Assembly (NCBI RefSeq): GCF_019880405.1 | Contig: NZ_CP082269.1 | Span: 248,001-312,000, forward strand | Direction: 5' to 3' | Length of the DNA stretch: 64,000 bases | Origin: Enterobacter sp. C2 | GTDB lineage: Bacteria > Pseudomonadota > Gammaproteobacteria > Enterobacterales > Enterobacteriaceae | Shown here: one piece after another, positions 47,996-60,157 of the stretch | Layout of the letters: each line of letters begins with the position of its first letter | Position numbering within the stretch: the stretch's first letter is position 1 | Made by a program: the position numbers and the translations under genes | The notes under the pieces: model-generated | Told to the model about the DNA's origin: nothing | Database searches by the model: none | What the model saw: the letters and a program-made list of their open reading frames with translations, nothing else

Positions 47996-50320
47996 TCAGC
48001 GTTTTTTACCCATCGCCGCTGCCAGCGCGTCCATCATCGCGCTGTTGCCTGAGGGTTGAGCCTCACGACCGCGCGGCTTCGCCTGGCGGGCAGCGGGTTC
48101 ACGCGGCGCGCTGTTGCCGTTGCCGCGACGGGCATTGCCTTCGCCTGGCTGCTCGTCCAGACGCATGGTCAGGGCGATACGCTTGCGGGGCAGGTCAACC
48201 TCCAGCACCTTCACTTTGACAATGTCGCCCGCTTTCACCACCGTATGGGGATCCTCAACGAACTTATTGGCCAAAGAAGAGATGTGCACCAGGCCATCCT
48301 GATGAACACCGATATCCACAAAGGCACCAAAGTTGGTGACGTTGGTGACCGCGCCCTCGAGGATCATTCCTGGCTGCAGGTCGTTCATGGTCTCAACGCC
48401 ATCGGCAAAGGTGGCCGTTTTGAACTCCGGGCGCGGGTCGCGGCCGGGTTTTTCCAGCTCCTTGATGATGTCGGTTACCGTCGGCACGCCAAAGCGCTCG
48501 TCGGTAAAGTCAGACGCTTTCAGGCCGCGTAGATTGCTGCTGTTGCCCATCAGGTCGCGCAGAGAGTGCTCTGTCGCGGCCAGGATGCGCTCGACCACCG
48601 GGTAGGCTTCCGGGTGAACGGTGGAGGCATCCAGCGGGTTATCGCCGTGGTTGATACGCAAGAACCCTGCACACTGCTCAAAGGCTTTCGGCCCAAGACG
48701 GCTCACCTTCAGCAGCTGCTGGCGGTTGTGGAACTGACCGTTCTCGTCGCGCCATGCCACGATGTTCTGCGCCATCATGCGGGTCAGGCCCGCCACGCGG
48801 GTCAGCAGCGGCACGGAGGCGGTGTTGAGATCGACGCCGACGGCGTTTACGCAGTCCTCTACCACCGCATCCAGCTTACGGGCTAGCTGGGTCTGGCTGA
48901 CGTCATGCTGATACTGGCCGACGCCGATGGATTTCGGATCGATCTTCACCAGCTCCGCCAGCGGATCCTGCAGGCGACGGGCAATGGAGACCGCGCCACG
49001 CAGCGAAACGTCAAGACCGGGGAACTCCTGCGCCGCCAGTTCCGAGGCGGAGTAGACGGATGCCCCTGCTTCGCTGACGATCACCTTCTGGCCTTTCACC
49101 TGCGGGAACTGCTTCTGCACGTCGAGGTAAAAACGCTCGGTTTCGCGGGAGGCGGTACCGTTACCGATCGCCACCAGCTCCACATTATGTTTTTCGCACA
49201 GCGCAGCCACGACGGCGGCGGCTTTCGCTGCCTGGCCGGTGTGGGGGTAGATAGTATCGGTCGCCACCAGCTTGCCGGTGCCGTCGACAACCGCCACCTT
49301 CACGCCGGTACGCAGGCCGGGATCGAGACCCATGGTCGCGCGCAGCCCGGCAGGGGCCGCCATCAGCAGGTCGTGCAGGTTGCGGGCAAATACGTTAATG
49401 GCTTCATCTTCGGCGCGCTCGCGCACCGTGCCCATCAGCTCGGTCTCCAGATGCATCAGCACCTTGATGCGCCACGTCCAGCTCACCACGCCTTTACGCC
49501 AGCTGTCCGCCGGGGCGTTGTTCAGGCGCAGACCCAGATGATCGCTAATAATCTGCTCGCAGTGGCTCTCTTTCGGCGGCTCATCAAACTGCGGATCGGC
49601 ATTCAGCGCCAGCTGGAGCACGCCTTCGTTGCGGCCGCGGAACATCGCCAGCGCGCGGTGGGACGGCACGTTGGAGATCGGCTCATGGTGATCGAAGTAG
49701 TCGCGGAACTTCGCGCCCTCTTCCTCTTTGCCAGCGACCACGGTCGACGTCAGGTGGGCGTTTTTCCACAGGTAGTCGCGCACCTTCGCCAGCAGGGCCG
49801 CATCCTCAGCAAAGCGCTCCATCAGGATGTAGCGCGCGCCGTCCAGCGCGGCTTTGCTGTCGGCCACGCCTTTATCGGCGTCAATAAACTTCTCCGCTTC
49901 GGTTTGCGGATCGTGCGACGGCGTGTTCCACAGCAGATCCGCCAGCGGCTCCAGGCCAGCTTCAATAGCGATCTGCCCGCGGGTACGGCGTTTCGGCTTG
50001 TAGGGCAGGTAGAGATCTTCGAGTTCGGTCTTGCTCAGCGTGCCGGTGATGGCCTTCGCCAGATCGTCGGTCAGTTTACCCTGATCGCCGATGGACTTCA
50101 GGATCGCCTGACGACGCTCCTCCAGCTCCCGCAGGTAGCCCAGGCGGGTCTCCAGGTTACGCAGTTGCGTATCATCCAGCCCGCCGGTGACTTCCTTACG
50201 ATAACGTGCAATAAACGGCACGGTGTTCCCTTCATCAAGCAGGCGAACGGCAGCTTCTACCTGTTCGGCTCTGGCCTGAATATCACCCGCAATAATGCGG
50301 CAGAGCGAATCATTCATCAT
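47996..50320 (-). CDS. tex: Tex-family transcription accessory protein (YhgF)
   Basis: Conserved cytoplasmic RNA-binding protein, a bacterial relative of eukaryotic Spt6. The 774 residues are one longer than E. coli YhgF. It has an N-terminal helical part, a YqgF-like domain near [17 protein letters not shown] (about 330-346), helix-hairpin-helix segments ([16 protein letters not shown] near 500) and a C-terminal S1 domain ([20 protein letters not shown], about 660-679). A basic, disordered tail ends the protein. It is transcribed in the same direction as greB upstream. Confidence 0.96.
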   Translation of the reverse strand: MMNDSLCRIIAGDIQARAEQVEAAVRLLDEGNTVPFIARYRKEVTGGLDDTQLRNLETRLGYLRELEERRQAILKSIGDQGKLTDDLAKAITGTLSKTELEDLYLPYKPKRRTRGQIAIEAGLEPLADLLWNTPSHDPQTEAEKFIDADKGVADSKAALDGARYILMERFAEDAALLAKVRDYLWKNAHLTSTVVAGKEEEGAKFRDYFDHHEPISNVPSHRALAMFRGRNEGVLQLALNADPQFDEPPKESHCEQIISDHLGLRLNNAPADSWRKGVVSWTWRIKVLMHLETELMGTVRERAEDEAINVFARNLHDLLMAAPAGLRATMGLDPGLRTGVKVAVVDGTGKLVATDTIYPHTGQAAKAAAVVAALCEKHNVELVAIGNGTASRETERFYLDVQKQFPQVKGQKVIVSEAGASVYSASELAAQEFPGLDVSLRGAVSIARRLQDPLAELVKIDPKSIGVGQYQHDVSQTQLARKLDAVVEDCVNAVGVDLNTASVPLLTRVAGLTRMMAQNIVAWRDENGQFHNRQQLLKVSRLGPKAFEQCAGFLRINHGDNPLDASTVHPEAYPVVERILAATEHSLRDLMGNSSNLRGLKASDFTDERFGVPTVTDIIKELEKPGRDPRPEFKTATFADGVETMNDLQPGMILEGAVTNVTNFGAFVDIGVHQDGLVHISSLANKFVEDPHTVVKAGDIVKVKVLEVDLPRKRIALTMRLDEQPGEGNARRGNGNSAPREPAARQAKPRGREAQPSGNSAMMDALAAAMGKKR

Positions 50321-50413
50321 GGCTATTTCATCTAGTGGATCGAGTAGTGGATCGAAAATCAGGGGGATAGTTATACGGACTGGCTGGCAAAAATGCCAGC
50401 CGGAGAGGATGCT

Positions 50414-50893
50414 CTAAGACTCTTTAACGTACGTGATTTCGTTGACGTACCAGCTTGCTTCGCCGCCCGGCGTCTGGACGACTGCCAGATCGCCGACCTC
50501 TTTCTTCAGCAGCGCACGGGCCATCGGGGAATCGATGGAGATGTAGTCCTTACGGCCAAAAATTTCGTCGTAGCCCACGATGCGAAAGCGTTTGGTGTCG
50601 CCGTCATCGTTTTCGATCTCCACCCACGCGCCAAAGAAGACTTTGCCCTCCTGCTGCGGGGAGTAATCAACAATTTTCAGATTTTCCAGGCATTTCGTCA
50701 GGTATCTGACGCGACGGTCAATTTCCCGCAGGCGTTTTTTATTATACTGATAGTCAGCATTCTCGCTGCGGTCACCGAGGCTTGCCGCCCAGGTCACCTT
50801 TTTCGTGACTTCCGGGCGCTCCTGACGCCAGAGATAGTCCAGCTCCTGTTTAAGCTTGTCGTAACCTTCTCGGGTGATAAGTGGCGTTTTCAT
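50414..50893 (-). CDS. greB: Transcript cleavage factor GreB
   Basis: Binds the RNA polymerase secondary channel and induces cleavage of backtracked RNA. The 159 residues are close to 158 in E. coli. The N-terminal coiled coil holds the catalytic acidic tip in LGDRSENADYQYNKKRLREID (about 39-59), and the C-terminal FKBP-like domain has GRKDYISIDSPMARALL. It is divergent from ompR. A 12-base tandem repeat lies between it and tex. Confidence 0.96.
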   Translation of the reverse strand: MKTPLITREGYDKLKQELDYLWRQERPEVTKKVTWAASLGDRSENADYQYNKKRLREIDRRVRYLTKCLENLKIVDYSPQQEGKVFFGAWVEIENDDGDTKRFRIVGYDEIFGRKDYISIDSPMARALLKKEVGDLAVVQTPGGEASWYVNEITYVKES

Positions 50894-51032
50894 CCGGTTT
50901 CTGCCTTTAAGCTGCTGTTAAATATGCTTTGTAACAATTTCGACTAGAATGTATACCAGATTTAGCTGGTGGTCGGCGCACACTTTTTTAGAATACGTAC
51001 TTATATTGTCCGAACCTTTGGGAGTACAAACA

Positions 51033-53092
<2,060 letters not shown>

Positions 53093-53095
53093 AAT

Positions 53096-53126
53096 GTAGG
53101 CCGGGTAAGCGCAGCGCCACCCGGCG
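53096..53126. repeat. REP palindrome between envZ and pckA
   Basis: GTAGGCCGGGTAAGC and GCCACCCGGCG arms lie between the convergent genes envZ and pckA. Confidence 0.8.
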
Positions 53127-53131
53127 TTTTA

Positions 53132-54751
53132 CTACAATTTTGGTCCTGCGCTCACCAACGCCGCACCCGCTGGCGTATCGGTATACTTCTCAAAGTTCTC
53201 AATAAACAGCTTCGCTAGCGCGGTGGCTTTCTCCTGCCACTGCTCTGGGGAGGCGTAGGTATTACGCGGATCGAGGATCTGCGGATCGACGCCCTGCAGG
53301 CTGGTGGGGATCGCCAGATCAAATATTGGCAGCGTGAAGGTGTCAGCCTCATCAATAGATCCGTCGAGAATGGCGTCAATGATGGCCCGCGTATCCTTGA
53401 TAGAGATGCGTTTCCCCGTGCCGTTCCAGCCGGTATTCACCAGATAAGCCTGCGCGCCTGCCGCCTGCATCCGTTTGACCAGCACCTCGGCATACTGCGT
53501 GGGGTGCAGAGAGAGGAACGCTGCGCCGAAGCAGGCAGAGAAGGTTGGAGTGGGCTCCGTCACGCCGCGCTCGGTACCGGCCAGCTTGGCGGTAAAGCCG
53601 GAGAGGAAGTGATACTGGGTCTGGTTAGCGGTGAGGCGCGATACCGGAGGCAGCACGCCAAAGGCGTCGGCGGTCAGGAAAATAACCTTTGTGGCGTGGC
53701 CCGCTTTTGACACCGGCTTAACGATATTATCGATATGGTAGATAGGATAGGAGACGCGGGTATTCTCGGTCTTGCTGCCGTCATCAAAATCGATAGTGCC
53801 GTCGTCGAGCACGGTAACGTTCTCCAGCAGCGCGTCACGGCGGATAGCGTTATAGATATCCGGTTCTGCTTCACGAGAGAGCTTGATGGTTTTAGCGTAG
53901 CAGCCGCCTTCAAAGTTAAACACGCCGTCGTCATCCCAGCCGTGTTCGTCATCGCCAATCAGGCGGCGTTTAGGGTCGGTGGAGAGCGTGGTTTTGCCGG
54001 TGCCGGAGAGACCAAAGAACACCGCGACGTCACCTGCTTCACCGACGTTAGCCGAGCAGTGCATAGAGGCTACGCCCTTAAGCGGCAGCAGGTAGTTCAT
54101 AATCGAGAACATCCCCTTTTTCATCTCGCCGCCGTACCAGGTGCCACCGATAAGCTGAATGCGCTCGGTCAGGTTAAAGGCGACAAAATTCTCAGAGTGG
54201 AGACCCTGCGCCTTCCACTGTGGGTTAGTGCATTTTGCGCCGTTCATGACGATAAAGTCCGGCGTAAAGTCAGCCAGCTCCTCATCCGTCGGACGGATAA
54301 ACATGTTCTTCACGAAGTGCGCCTGCCAGGCCACCTCGGTAATAAAACGCACGGCGAGGCGAGTATCGGCATTCGCACCGCAAAAGGCATCGATAATAAA
54401 CAACCGCTTGCCGGAGAGCTGTTGGGTCACCAGGCCTTTCAGCTGCTGCCACACTTCCGGAGAGAGCGGTTTGTTGTCGTTTTTGCCTTTGCCTTTATCT
54501 GCCCACCATACGGTGTCGCGAGTCGTGTCATCGCGGACAATGTACTTATCTTTCGGCGAACGTCCGGTAAATATGCCGGTATCGACGGCGACAGCACCCG
54601 AGTTCGTCAGAATGCCCCGCTCAAATCCTTCCAGCTCAGGACGGAGCTCCTCCTGATACAGGGTGTCGTAGTCGGGGTTATAGACGATATCCTGAACATC
54701 ATTGATACCATAAGCCATGAGATCTTGCGGGGTTAAACCATTAACGCGCAT
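53132..54751 (-). CDS. pckA: Phosphoenolpyruvate carboxykinase (ATP) PckA
   Basis: Converts oxaloacetate and ATP to phosphoenolpyruvate, the first step of gluconeogenesis. The 539 residues are one fewer than in E. coli. [12 protein letters not shown] (about 61-72), the P-loop GLSGTGKTT (about 248-256), the kinase-2 motif [11 protein letters not shown] and [11 protein letters not shown] are all present. It is the only gene on its strand between envZ and the pckA-hslO gap. Confidence 0.98.
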   Translation of the reverse strand: MRVNGLTPQDLMAYGINDVQDIVYNPDYDTLYQEELRPELEGFERGILTNSGAVAVDTGIFTGRSPKDKYIVRDDTTRDTVWWADKGKGKNDNKPLSPEVWQQLKGLVTQQLSGKRLFIIDAFCGANADTRLAVRFITEVAWQAHFVKNMFIRPTDEELADFTPDFIVMNGAKCTNPQWKAQGLHSENFVAFNLTERIQLIGGTWYGGEMKKGMFSIMNYLLPLKGVASMHCSANVGEAGDVAVFFGLSGTGKTTLSTDPKRRLIGDDEHGWDDDGVFNFEGGCYAKTIKLSREAEPDIYNAIRRDALLENVTVLDDGTIDFDDGSKTENTRVSYPIYHIDNIVKPVSKAGHATKVIFLTADAFGVLPPVSRLTANQTQYHFLSGFTAKLAGTERGVTEPTPTFSACFGAAFLSLHPTQYAEVLVKRMQAAGAQAYLVNTGWNGTGKRISIKDTRAIIDAILDGSIDEADTFTLPIFDLAIPTSLQGVDPQILDPRNTYASPEQWQEKATALAKLFIENFEKYTDTPAGAALVSAGPKL

Positions 54752-55088
54752 GTCACTGCTCCTTAGCCAATATGTATTGCCTGCGATTGTAGGGTTATTC
54801 TGTAGGGGTTAACCGCGACGAGGCTCATAGATTTAGGTATCCAGACAAGCCGTCGTTGGTGAAAAAGTGGTTACATCTACCCGCAAGCGAGACAAATTAT
54901 GGCAGGATTCATCTCATGCATAGCGAAAATGCTTCACAAAGGGAAAATGCAGGTCAATTTATCGGTAAGATTGTGAGTGTAATCGCTTTCCGGTAACAAA
55001 ATTACGTAATGGTTTCAGAAAATGTTTGCTGCCGGAAAGAGGGTTGAAGCAGCGCGCCGTCGGGCAGCGCGCTGAAAAGCGAGGAGGA
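54752..55088. other. pckA-hslO intergenic region (337 bases)
   Basis: This gap holds the pckA leader and promoter. Near the hslO end, an 8-base stem CAGCGCGC / GCGCGCTG (55050-55074) may end hslO transcription, though no T-run follows. In E. coli yhgE occupies this place; no trace of it is readable here. Confidence 0.75.
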
Positions 55089-55967
55089 TTAGTGTACCTG
55101 CGGATCGGCAGGGGAGGCGTTGTTGCGGATCTCGGCAATATCCATCGCGTTAAACAGATAGTGGCTGCCACAGTAGTCGCAGTGCATATCGATTTCACCT
55201 TCCTCTTCCAGGATGCTGTTGATCTCCTCATCCGGCAGGGTTTTTAGCGCCCCGGCGCAGCGTTCGCCGGAGCAGGTGCACTTGAACTCAACGTCCTGCG
55301 GATCGTAGAGCGTCACCTCTTCTTCGTGATAGAGACGCCACAGCACCTCGTTGGCTGGCAGGGTAAGCAGCTCTTCCGTTTTGATGGTGTCGGTCAGCGT
55401 CGCCAGGTGCTCGAAGTCATTAGAATCGGTATCCTGGGCTGGCAGCACCTGCAACAGCATACCCCCTGCGGCTGGCTGGCCATCGACCTCGCCGGTGCGG
55501 ATATAGAGGCGGGTCGGCAGCTGCTCTGAACGCATGAAGTAGTCCTCCAGGCAGGCTGCCAGCGTATCGCCTTCCAGACCGACCACGCCCTGATAGCGCT
55601 CGCCCTCTTCCGGCGTAATCGTGATCACCAGATAGCCATTGCCAACCAGCGCTTTCAGATCGGCATCGTCCGCGATCTCATCCTGAACACGCGCCACACC
55701 GCGCAGCTGCTGTTTGTTATTGCCATTGATCACCGCCAGGCTCATCGGGCCATCGCCCTGCAGCTGGACGGTAATGTCTCCGGCAAACTTCAGCGTGGCG
55801 GTCAGCAGGCTGGTAGCCACCAGCAGCTCCGCGAGGATATTTTTCACCGGCTGCGGGTAGCTATGGTTTTCAAGGATCTGTCGCAGGCTTTCGGATACCG
55901 TTACCAGCTCGCCACGAACAGCGTAGTTTTCAAACAGATAGCGGTGTAATTGGTCGTGTTGGGCCAT
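55089..55967 (-). CDS. hslO: Redox-regulated chaperone Hsp33 (HslO)
   Basis: Holdase chaperone activated by oxidation and unfolding. The 292 residues equal the E. coli length. The zinc-binding redox switch is near the C terminus: [10 protein letters not shown] gives the CxC pair (about 232 and 234) and CDYCGSHY the CxxC pair (about 265 and 268). The substrate-binding N-terminal domain includes [19 protein letters not shown]. hslR lies 23 bases upstream on the same strand. Confidence 0.97.
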   Translation of the reverse strand: MAQHDQLHRYLFENYAVRGELVTVSESLRQILENHSYPQPVKNILAELLVATSLLTATLKFAGDITVQLQGDGPMSLAVINGNNKQQLRGVARVQDEIADDADLKALVGNGYLVITITPEEGERYQGVVGLEGDTLAACLEDYFMRSEQLPTRLYIRTGEVDGQPAAGGMLLQVLPAQDTDSNDFEHLATLTDTIKTEELLTLPANEVLWRLYHEEEVTLYDPQDVEFKCTCSGERCAGALKTLPDEEINSILEEEGEIDMHCDYCGSHYLFNAMDIAEIRNNASPADPQVH

Positions 55968-55990
55968 AATTATCTCTCTAGGGGCGACGA

Positions 55991-56392
55991 CTACTCGTCA
56001 TCACCGTATTTAAATTTCATCAGGTCGCGGCGCTCTTTTTTATCCGGGCGGCGCTCCGGGTGCGGCATCGTTAACGCGTTCAGCTTGCGGGCTACCGCCA
56101 TCTTCTCGCGTTTTTCAATACTTTCAGCCGTCTCTTCATACAGCGCCACCGCCTCGCTTGCCGGACGGCGCTGCTCGGTGATGGCTTTCACCACCACCGT
56201 GCGTTCATCATTTCCCTGACGCAGCGTCAGAATGGCGTTCAGCTCAACGGTTTTTCCCGGCTTGCTGCGTTGCCCGTTGTAGTGCACCTTGCCACCCTCG
56301 ATCATCTCGCGGGCCAGTGCACGGGTTTTGTAAAAGCGCGCCGCCCAGAGCCATTTGTCTAAGCGGACGTCTTGCGCGGGCTTCTCTTTCAT
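55991..56392 (-). CDS. hslR: Ribosome-associated heat shock protein Hsp15 (HslR)
   Basis: RNA-binding protein that recycles free 50S subunits still carrying nascent chains. The 133 residues equal the E. coli length. The S4 RNA-binding domain spans about residues 9-70 ([22 protein letters not shown]). A basic C-terminal tail ([16 protein letters not shown]) follows. It lies between yrfG and hslO, all on the minus strand with short gaps, suggesting one operon. Confidence 0.97.
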   Translation of the reverse strand: MKEKPAQDVRLDKWLWAARFYKTRALAREMIEGGKVHYNGQRSKPGKTVELNAILTLRQGNDERTVVVKAITEQRRPASEAVALYEETAESIEKREKMAVARKLNALTMPHPERRPDKKERRDLMKFKYGDDE

Positions 56393-56402
56393 CGCATCTC
56401 CT

Positions 56403-57071
56403 TCACTTCAGTGAGGGGATCAGGCGGCGATAGTCGTTGAGTCCGGGATGGCGCTGATAGCGCTTCTCCACCAGCCCGGAGTCAGGGTTGGTGACGCCGA
56501 GGCAGTAACGAATACCGAATGCCGCAGCCGCATCCAGAATCGGCTCGCTGTCATCGATAAACAGCGTCTTCTCCGGGTTCAGCCCGGTAGCTTCAACAAC
56601 GGCCTGCCACAGTCGTTGATCCTCTTTCGGATAACCAAATGTGTGGGTAGAAAGTAATAAATCAAGGTGTGCGCCCAGTCCGGTATGCTCAAGCTTCACC
56701 GCCAGGTTGTGCGGATGGGCGTTAGTGAGCAGAATTCGGCGCTTGCCGCAGGCCTTCAGCGCATCCAGGAAGGGCACAGTATCTTCGCGCATAACGGCAC
56801 GCGGACCCTCTGCCGTGGTCATGGCACAAATATCAAGGCCAAGACGTTCGCTCCAGTAGTCCAGACAGTACCAGTTTAGCGTATGCTGCACGGCATGATA
56901 CTCCGCCTGCATCTGCGCCTGTGCCTCGGATGGCGTTAGGCCGCGTGCAGCACTGAAGGTTTCCGGCACCAGCGTTTGCCAGAAGTAATTATCAAACGCC
57001 AGATCCAGCAGCGTGCCGTCCATATCCAGCAGCACGGTCTCTACGTCCTGCCAGTTGATATCAATATGCAT
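56403..57071 (-). CDS. yrfG: HAD-family hydrolase YrfG
   Basis: Predicted phosphatase of the haloacid dehalogenase superfamily; E. coli YrfG hydrolyses purine nucleotides such as GMP and IMP in vitro. The start at 57071 (MHIDINWQDV) gives 222 residues as in E. coli. Motif I is LLDMDGTLLD with nucleophile Asp16, motif II LLTNAHPH, and motif IV FIDDSEPILDAA. It lies 10 bases upstream of hslR. Confidence 0.94.
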   Translation of the reverse strand: MHIDINWQDVETVLLDMDGTLLDLAFDNYFWQTLVPETFSAARGLTPSEAQAQMQAEYHAVQHTLNWYCLDYWSERLGLDICAMTTAEGPRAVMREDTVPFLDALKACGKRRILLTNAHPHNLAVKLEHTGLGAHLDLLLSTHTFGYPKEDQRLWQAVVEATGLNPEKTLFIDDSEPILDAAAAFGIRYCLGVTNPDSGLVEKRYQRHPGLNDYRRLIPSLK

Positions 57072-57133
57072 GAGGGACTCCTGCGAGCGGATAAGCGCGA
57101 CAGGGTAGCACACCCTGGCGCGCGCAGCTTTTA

Positions 57134-59281
57134 TCAGATAAAGCGATCGGATGGGCTGTCGGAGGCCTGCAGCAGCTGCGGGTTCAGGCAGCTGTCATAA
57201 TACTCCTGAATATCAGCAAGGCGTGAGCGGTGACGCTGGTAGCGGCGTATCGCCTGAACGGCGTTATAGAGGGTGCAGAGGATCATCGCCAGCAGCAGCA
57301 GGGCGGTACCAATATAGCGCCACAGCCCGGCGCTGGATGGCATCCGATGCAGGCTGACATGCTTCGTTCCGTTGGCATCGGTATAGATATTGGTGACGAT
57401 ACCTTCGGCGCTAAACGGGGTCTGCATCAGCATTTGCGCCAGCCGCTGGAACTCGTTCCACTGCTCCTGAGGCGGATAATCATACAGCGCGATAGGCGGC
57501 CAGGGCTGATCCACCAGCTCGCTACCTTCATCGCTGGCGATCACAAACCCGCCCGGTGCCGGGCTGTTAAGCGCCTGCGCGGCGCGTGAGGTTTCGCGCA
57601 GCAGGAAGGGGGCGGTCGAGGTAGTCACCAGGTTATCCAGCGATTCGGCGCTAACCGGACGCAGCAGCACATTTACGCCGCTGAGCCTGCCCGCGCTGGC
57701 GCGTTTGGTCAGCGTCTCCCAGTCTTTGGTGTTGCCGAGGTTAACGAGCGCGTTCTTAAGCCGTGCGCATTCGTCTTCGGCAGAGCAGAGATCCTGGGTT
57801 TTCAGCACGATCTCGGCAAAATCATCTAACAGCACCATGCCCGACTTCTGAATCGCCGACCGTAGCGCGGCGCTGACGTGGGAATCTTCCTCGCTGGAGG
57901 GGTGCAGCTGGCGGTTCACCGCCTGGATCAGCGCGTTCGCTTTATTGACGATATCGGATTCCGGCAGCGGCAGCGGCGGTGCGTCGTTCCAGATAATTTG
58001 TGAGCAGTCGAACGGTGAGAAAGGCGAGTTTTGCCGCCCGCGCCAGTTCTCCTGCATATGGATATTGCACATGCCGGTACCGTGAATGCTCAGGGTATCG
58101 CCTACCCGTAGCCCGGCCTGCTCCAGCTGGTTTACGCTGATGGCCTCGACGGTCTGCGCGCCTTTCATCCATGACAGGGTGAATTTCACCGGCATATCCA
58201 GCGGCACCCAGATCAGCAGCAGAACCAGCACCACCAGCGCACCGAGGGAGATAATTGCGCTACGCAGCCAGTGCTGTAAGGGGAAGTTGATCGCTTCGTC
58301 ATGCAGGGATAAAAACCGCCCCTGGCGCACGACGTGACGGTCGAGATAGATATCAATATCGGTCTGCTGACCCAGATCCTGAGTAACGTAGGGCTGCCAG
58401 TGGCGGGGATAGATCAGATCGATAATTCCCAACGAGATATTATTGATCTGCTCCTGGTTGTTCTCGCCAAACAGGCCCCAGCGGCGGGGCGTGCCGCGCA
58501 GGCAGTGGATCTCACGCAGGGTATTCTTAGCTGGCGGGGCGAAGATCCCCCACAGCCCGGCGGCGAGCAGCATGACCGCGCCCCCGGCCATCCACGGTAC
58601 AAAAACGTCCGGCGTGGCGAGGCAGAAATAGAACAGCAGGAATGAGGTCACAATCAAGAGCGCTTCACGCAGGCCATCAGGGCGGCTTAAGGCATACTCC
58701 TCCCGCGTCTCCTGACGGATATTCAGCAGCTCAATCTGTTCGCTCTCTTCCCCGCGGATTGAGGTCTGGGTTGTAGACGGCAGCTCCAGCGCGTAGCCGC
58801 GTGCTTCCTGAAGTGAGTCGCTCAGCGTATGGCCGTTAAGAGAGATTACCAGCGGCAGCGTATCGGTGCGGATCAGCTCAACCACGTTCTCGTCGGTAAT
58901 ATACTGCTCCCAGAACGGCGGCAGATGAACTTCAACCGAGTCGAGGAAGTAGCGCCACTTATTGAGATCGTCGCTGTTGATGCCGTAGCGCGTGATCGAG
59001 TGGGTGACAGAGAGCACCGTATTGCTTTGCGCATTCAGGGAGAGGGAGATCGGTGCAGCGGTGGCACCCGTCAGGCCAGGCGCCTGCTGAGTACGGGACA
59101 GCGTCTCGATATAGGATTCAACCGCGCTCCGCTCTTCCGGCGTAAGCTTACGGTTCGCCGCCCCGGCAAAATCCGGCAGGTACGGCAGACGGAAGCGACG
59201 GTGCGAACGTCGTCTGAAGAACCACCCTGCAAGGAGAGCGCAGGCCAGCATAGCAGCGATAAAAATCAAAATGGTGCTCAT
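57134..59281 (-). CDS. igaA: Inner-membrane Rcs regulator IgaA (YrfF)
   Basis: Multi-pass inner-membrane protein that restrains the Rcs envelope-stress phosphorelay; it is essential in related species unless Rcs is inactive. The 715 residues are slightly longer than the E. coli protein. Membrane segments are visible near residues 3-20, 208-250, 340-360 and 655-675. Two cytosolic domains and a large periplasmic domain (about 361-650) with several cysteines (CNIHM, CSQII, CSAEDEC) lie between. It is divergent from nudE with a 268-base gap. Confidence 0.96.
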   Translation of the reverse strand: MSTILIFIAAMLACALLAGWFFRRRSHRRFRLPYLPDFAGAANRKLTPEERSAVESYIETLSRTQQAPGLTGATAAPISLSLNAQSNTVLSVTHSITRYGINSDDLNKWRYFLDSVEVHLPPFWEQYITDENVVELIRTDTLPLVISLNGHTLSDSLQEARGYALELPSTTQTSIRGEESEQIELLNIRQETREEYALSRPDGLREALLIVTSFLLFYFCLATPDVFVPWMAGGAVMLLAAGLWGIFAPPAKNTLREIHCLRGTPRRWGLFGENNQEQINNISLGIIDLIYPRHWQPYVTQDLGQQTDIDIYLDRHVVRQGRFLSLHDEAINFPLQHWLRSAIISLGALVVLVLLLIWVPLDMPVKFTLSWMKGAQTVEAISVNQLEQAGLRVGDTLSIHGTGMCNIHMQENWRGRQNSPFSPFDCSQIIWNDAPPLPLPESDIVNKANALIQAVNRQLHPSSEEDSHVSAALRSAIQKSGMVLLDDFAEIVLKTQDLCSAEDECARLKNALVNLGNTKDWETLTKRASAGRLSGVNVLLRPVSAESLDNLVTTSTAPFLLRETSRAAQALNSPAPGGFVIASDEGSELVDQPWPPIALYDYPPQEQWNEFQRLAQMLMQTPFSAEGIVTNIYTDANGTKHVSLHRMPSSAGLWRYIGTALLLLAMILCTLYNAVQAIRRYQRHRSRLADIQEYYDSCLNPQLLQASDSPSDRFI

Positions 59282-59498
59282 GCTTTTCCCATCTTACTTT
59301 TCTTACAGAGGTGTAGTCGGTGCACCTTGTTGGCGAAGCGAATAGTAGCAGCGCGCGATGGTAACAAAGCCGTGTCGTAGACCATATCAGCAAATTCTTA
59401 GTTTTATTTCAATCTCTTGACTTTCCTGGCTAAATGATTAATGCCCTACCTCTAAGTTGCACAAATGTAAATAAAAGGCAATTGCCGTTGCCGAAACC

Positions 59499-59514
59499 GT
59501 GCGGTTTGCCGCAC
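59499..59514 (+). other. Hairpin in the nudE upstream region
   Basis: A perfect 6-base stem GTGCGG / CCGCAC with a TTTG loop lies 35 bases before the nudE ATG, preceded by the 10-base palindrome GGCAATTGCC (59478-59487). Its role is unknown. Confidence 0.5.
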
Positions 59515-59549
59515 AATGATGAAAGTTTTCACTCTAAAGACCCATCAGA

Positions 59550-60110
59550 ATGAGCAAATCATTGCAAAAACCCACCATTCTTAACGTTGAAACGGTCGCT
59601 AAATCTCGCCTGTTTAACGTCGAAAGCGTGGACCTGGAATTTAGTAACGGCGTTCGCCGCGTGTATGAGCGTATGCGCCCCTCGACCCGTGAAGCCGTTA
59701 TGATTGTCGCCATTGTCGATGAGCACGTGATGCTGATCCGTGAATATGCCGTCGGCATTGAATCCTACGAGTTAGGGTTCCCGAAAGGGCTTATTGACGC
59801 TGGCGAGAGCGTCTATGAGGCAGCGAACCGTGAGCTAAAAGAGGAGATCGGCTTTGGTGCTAACCAGCTGACCTTCCTGAAAAAGCTCAGCATGGCGCCC
59901 TCCTACTTTTCCAGCAAGATGAACATTGTGGTTGCGGAAGATCTCTATCCGGAGTCGCTGGAAGGGGATGAGCCAGAGCCGCTGCCGCAGGTGCGCTGGC
60001 CGCTGGCACATCTGATGGATCTGCTGGAGGACCCCGATTTCAACGAGGCCCGCAACGTGAGCGCGCTGTTTTTAGTGCGCGAGTGGCTGAAAGGGCAGGG
60101 ACGGCTCTAG
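59550..60110 (+). CDS. nudE: ADP-compound Nudix hydrolase NudE
   Basis: Hydrolyses ADP-ribose, NADH, Ap3A and related ADP compounds. The Nudix box fits G-X5-E-X7-REUXEEXGU at residues 80-102, with G80, E86, R94, E95, E98, E99 and G101. The 186 residues equal the E. coli length. It converges with mrcA, with a REP element between. Confidence 0.97.
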   Translation: MSKSLQKPTILNVETVAKSRLFNVESVDLEFSNGVRRVYERMRPSTREAVMIVAIVDEHVMLIREYAVGIESYELGFPKGLIDAGESVYEAANRELKEEIGFGANQLTFLKKLSMAPSYFSSKMNIVVAEDLYPESLEGDEPEPLPQVRWPLAHLMDLLEDPDFNEARNVSALFLVREWLKGQGRL

Positions 60111-60119
60111 AGTAAATCA

Positions 60120-60147
60120 CGCCCGGCGGGAATAGCCCCGCCGGGCG
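60120..60147. repeat. REP palindrome between nudE and mrcA
   Basis: CGCCCGGCGGG and CCCGCCGGGCG arms with a short AATAGC loop make a perfect palindrome between convergent genes, a likely bidirectional transcript end. Confidence 0.85.
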
Positions 60148-60157
60148 TATTGGACAC

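Noticed and set aside
48905-50335. 476-codon open frame on the plus strand opposite tex
   Set aside because: It mirrors the tex gene in the opposite strand and its sequence is rich in His, Arg and Gln with no recognisable domain, as expected for shadows of GC-rich genes.
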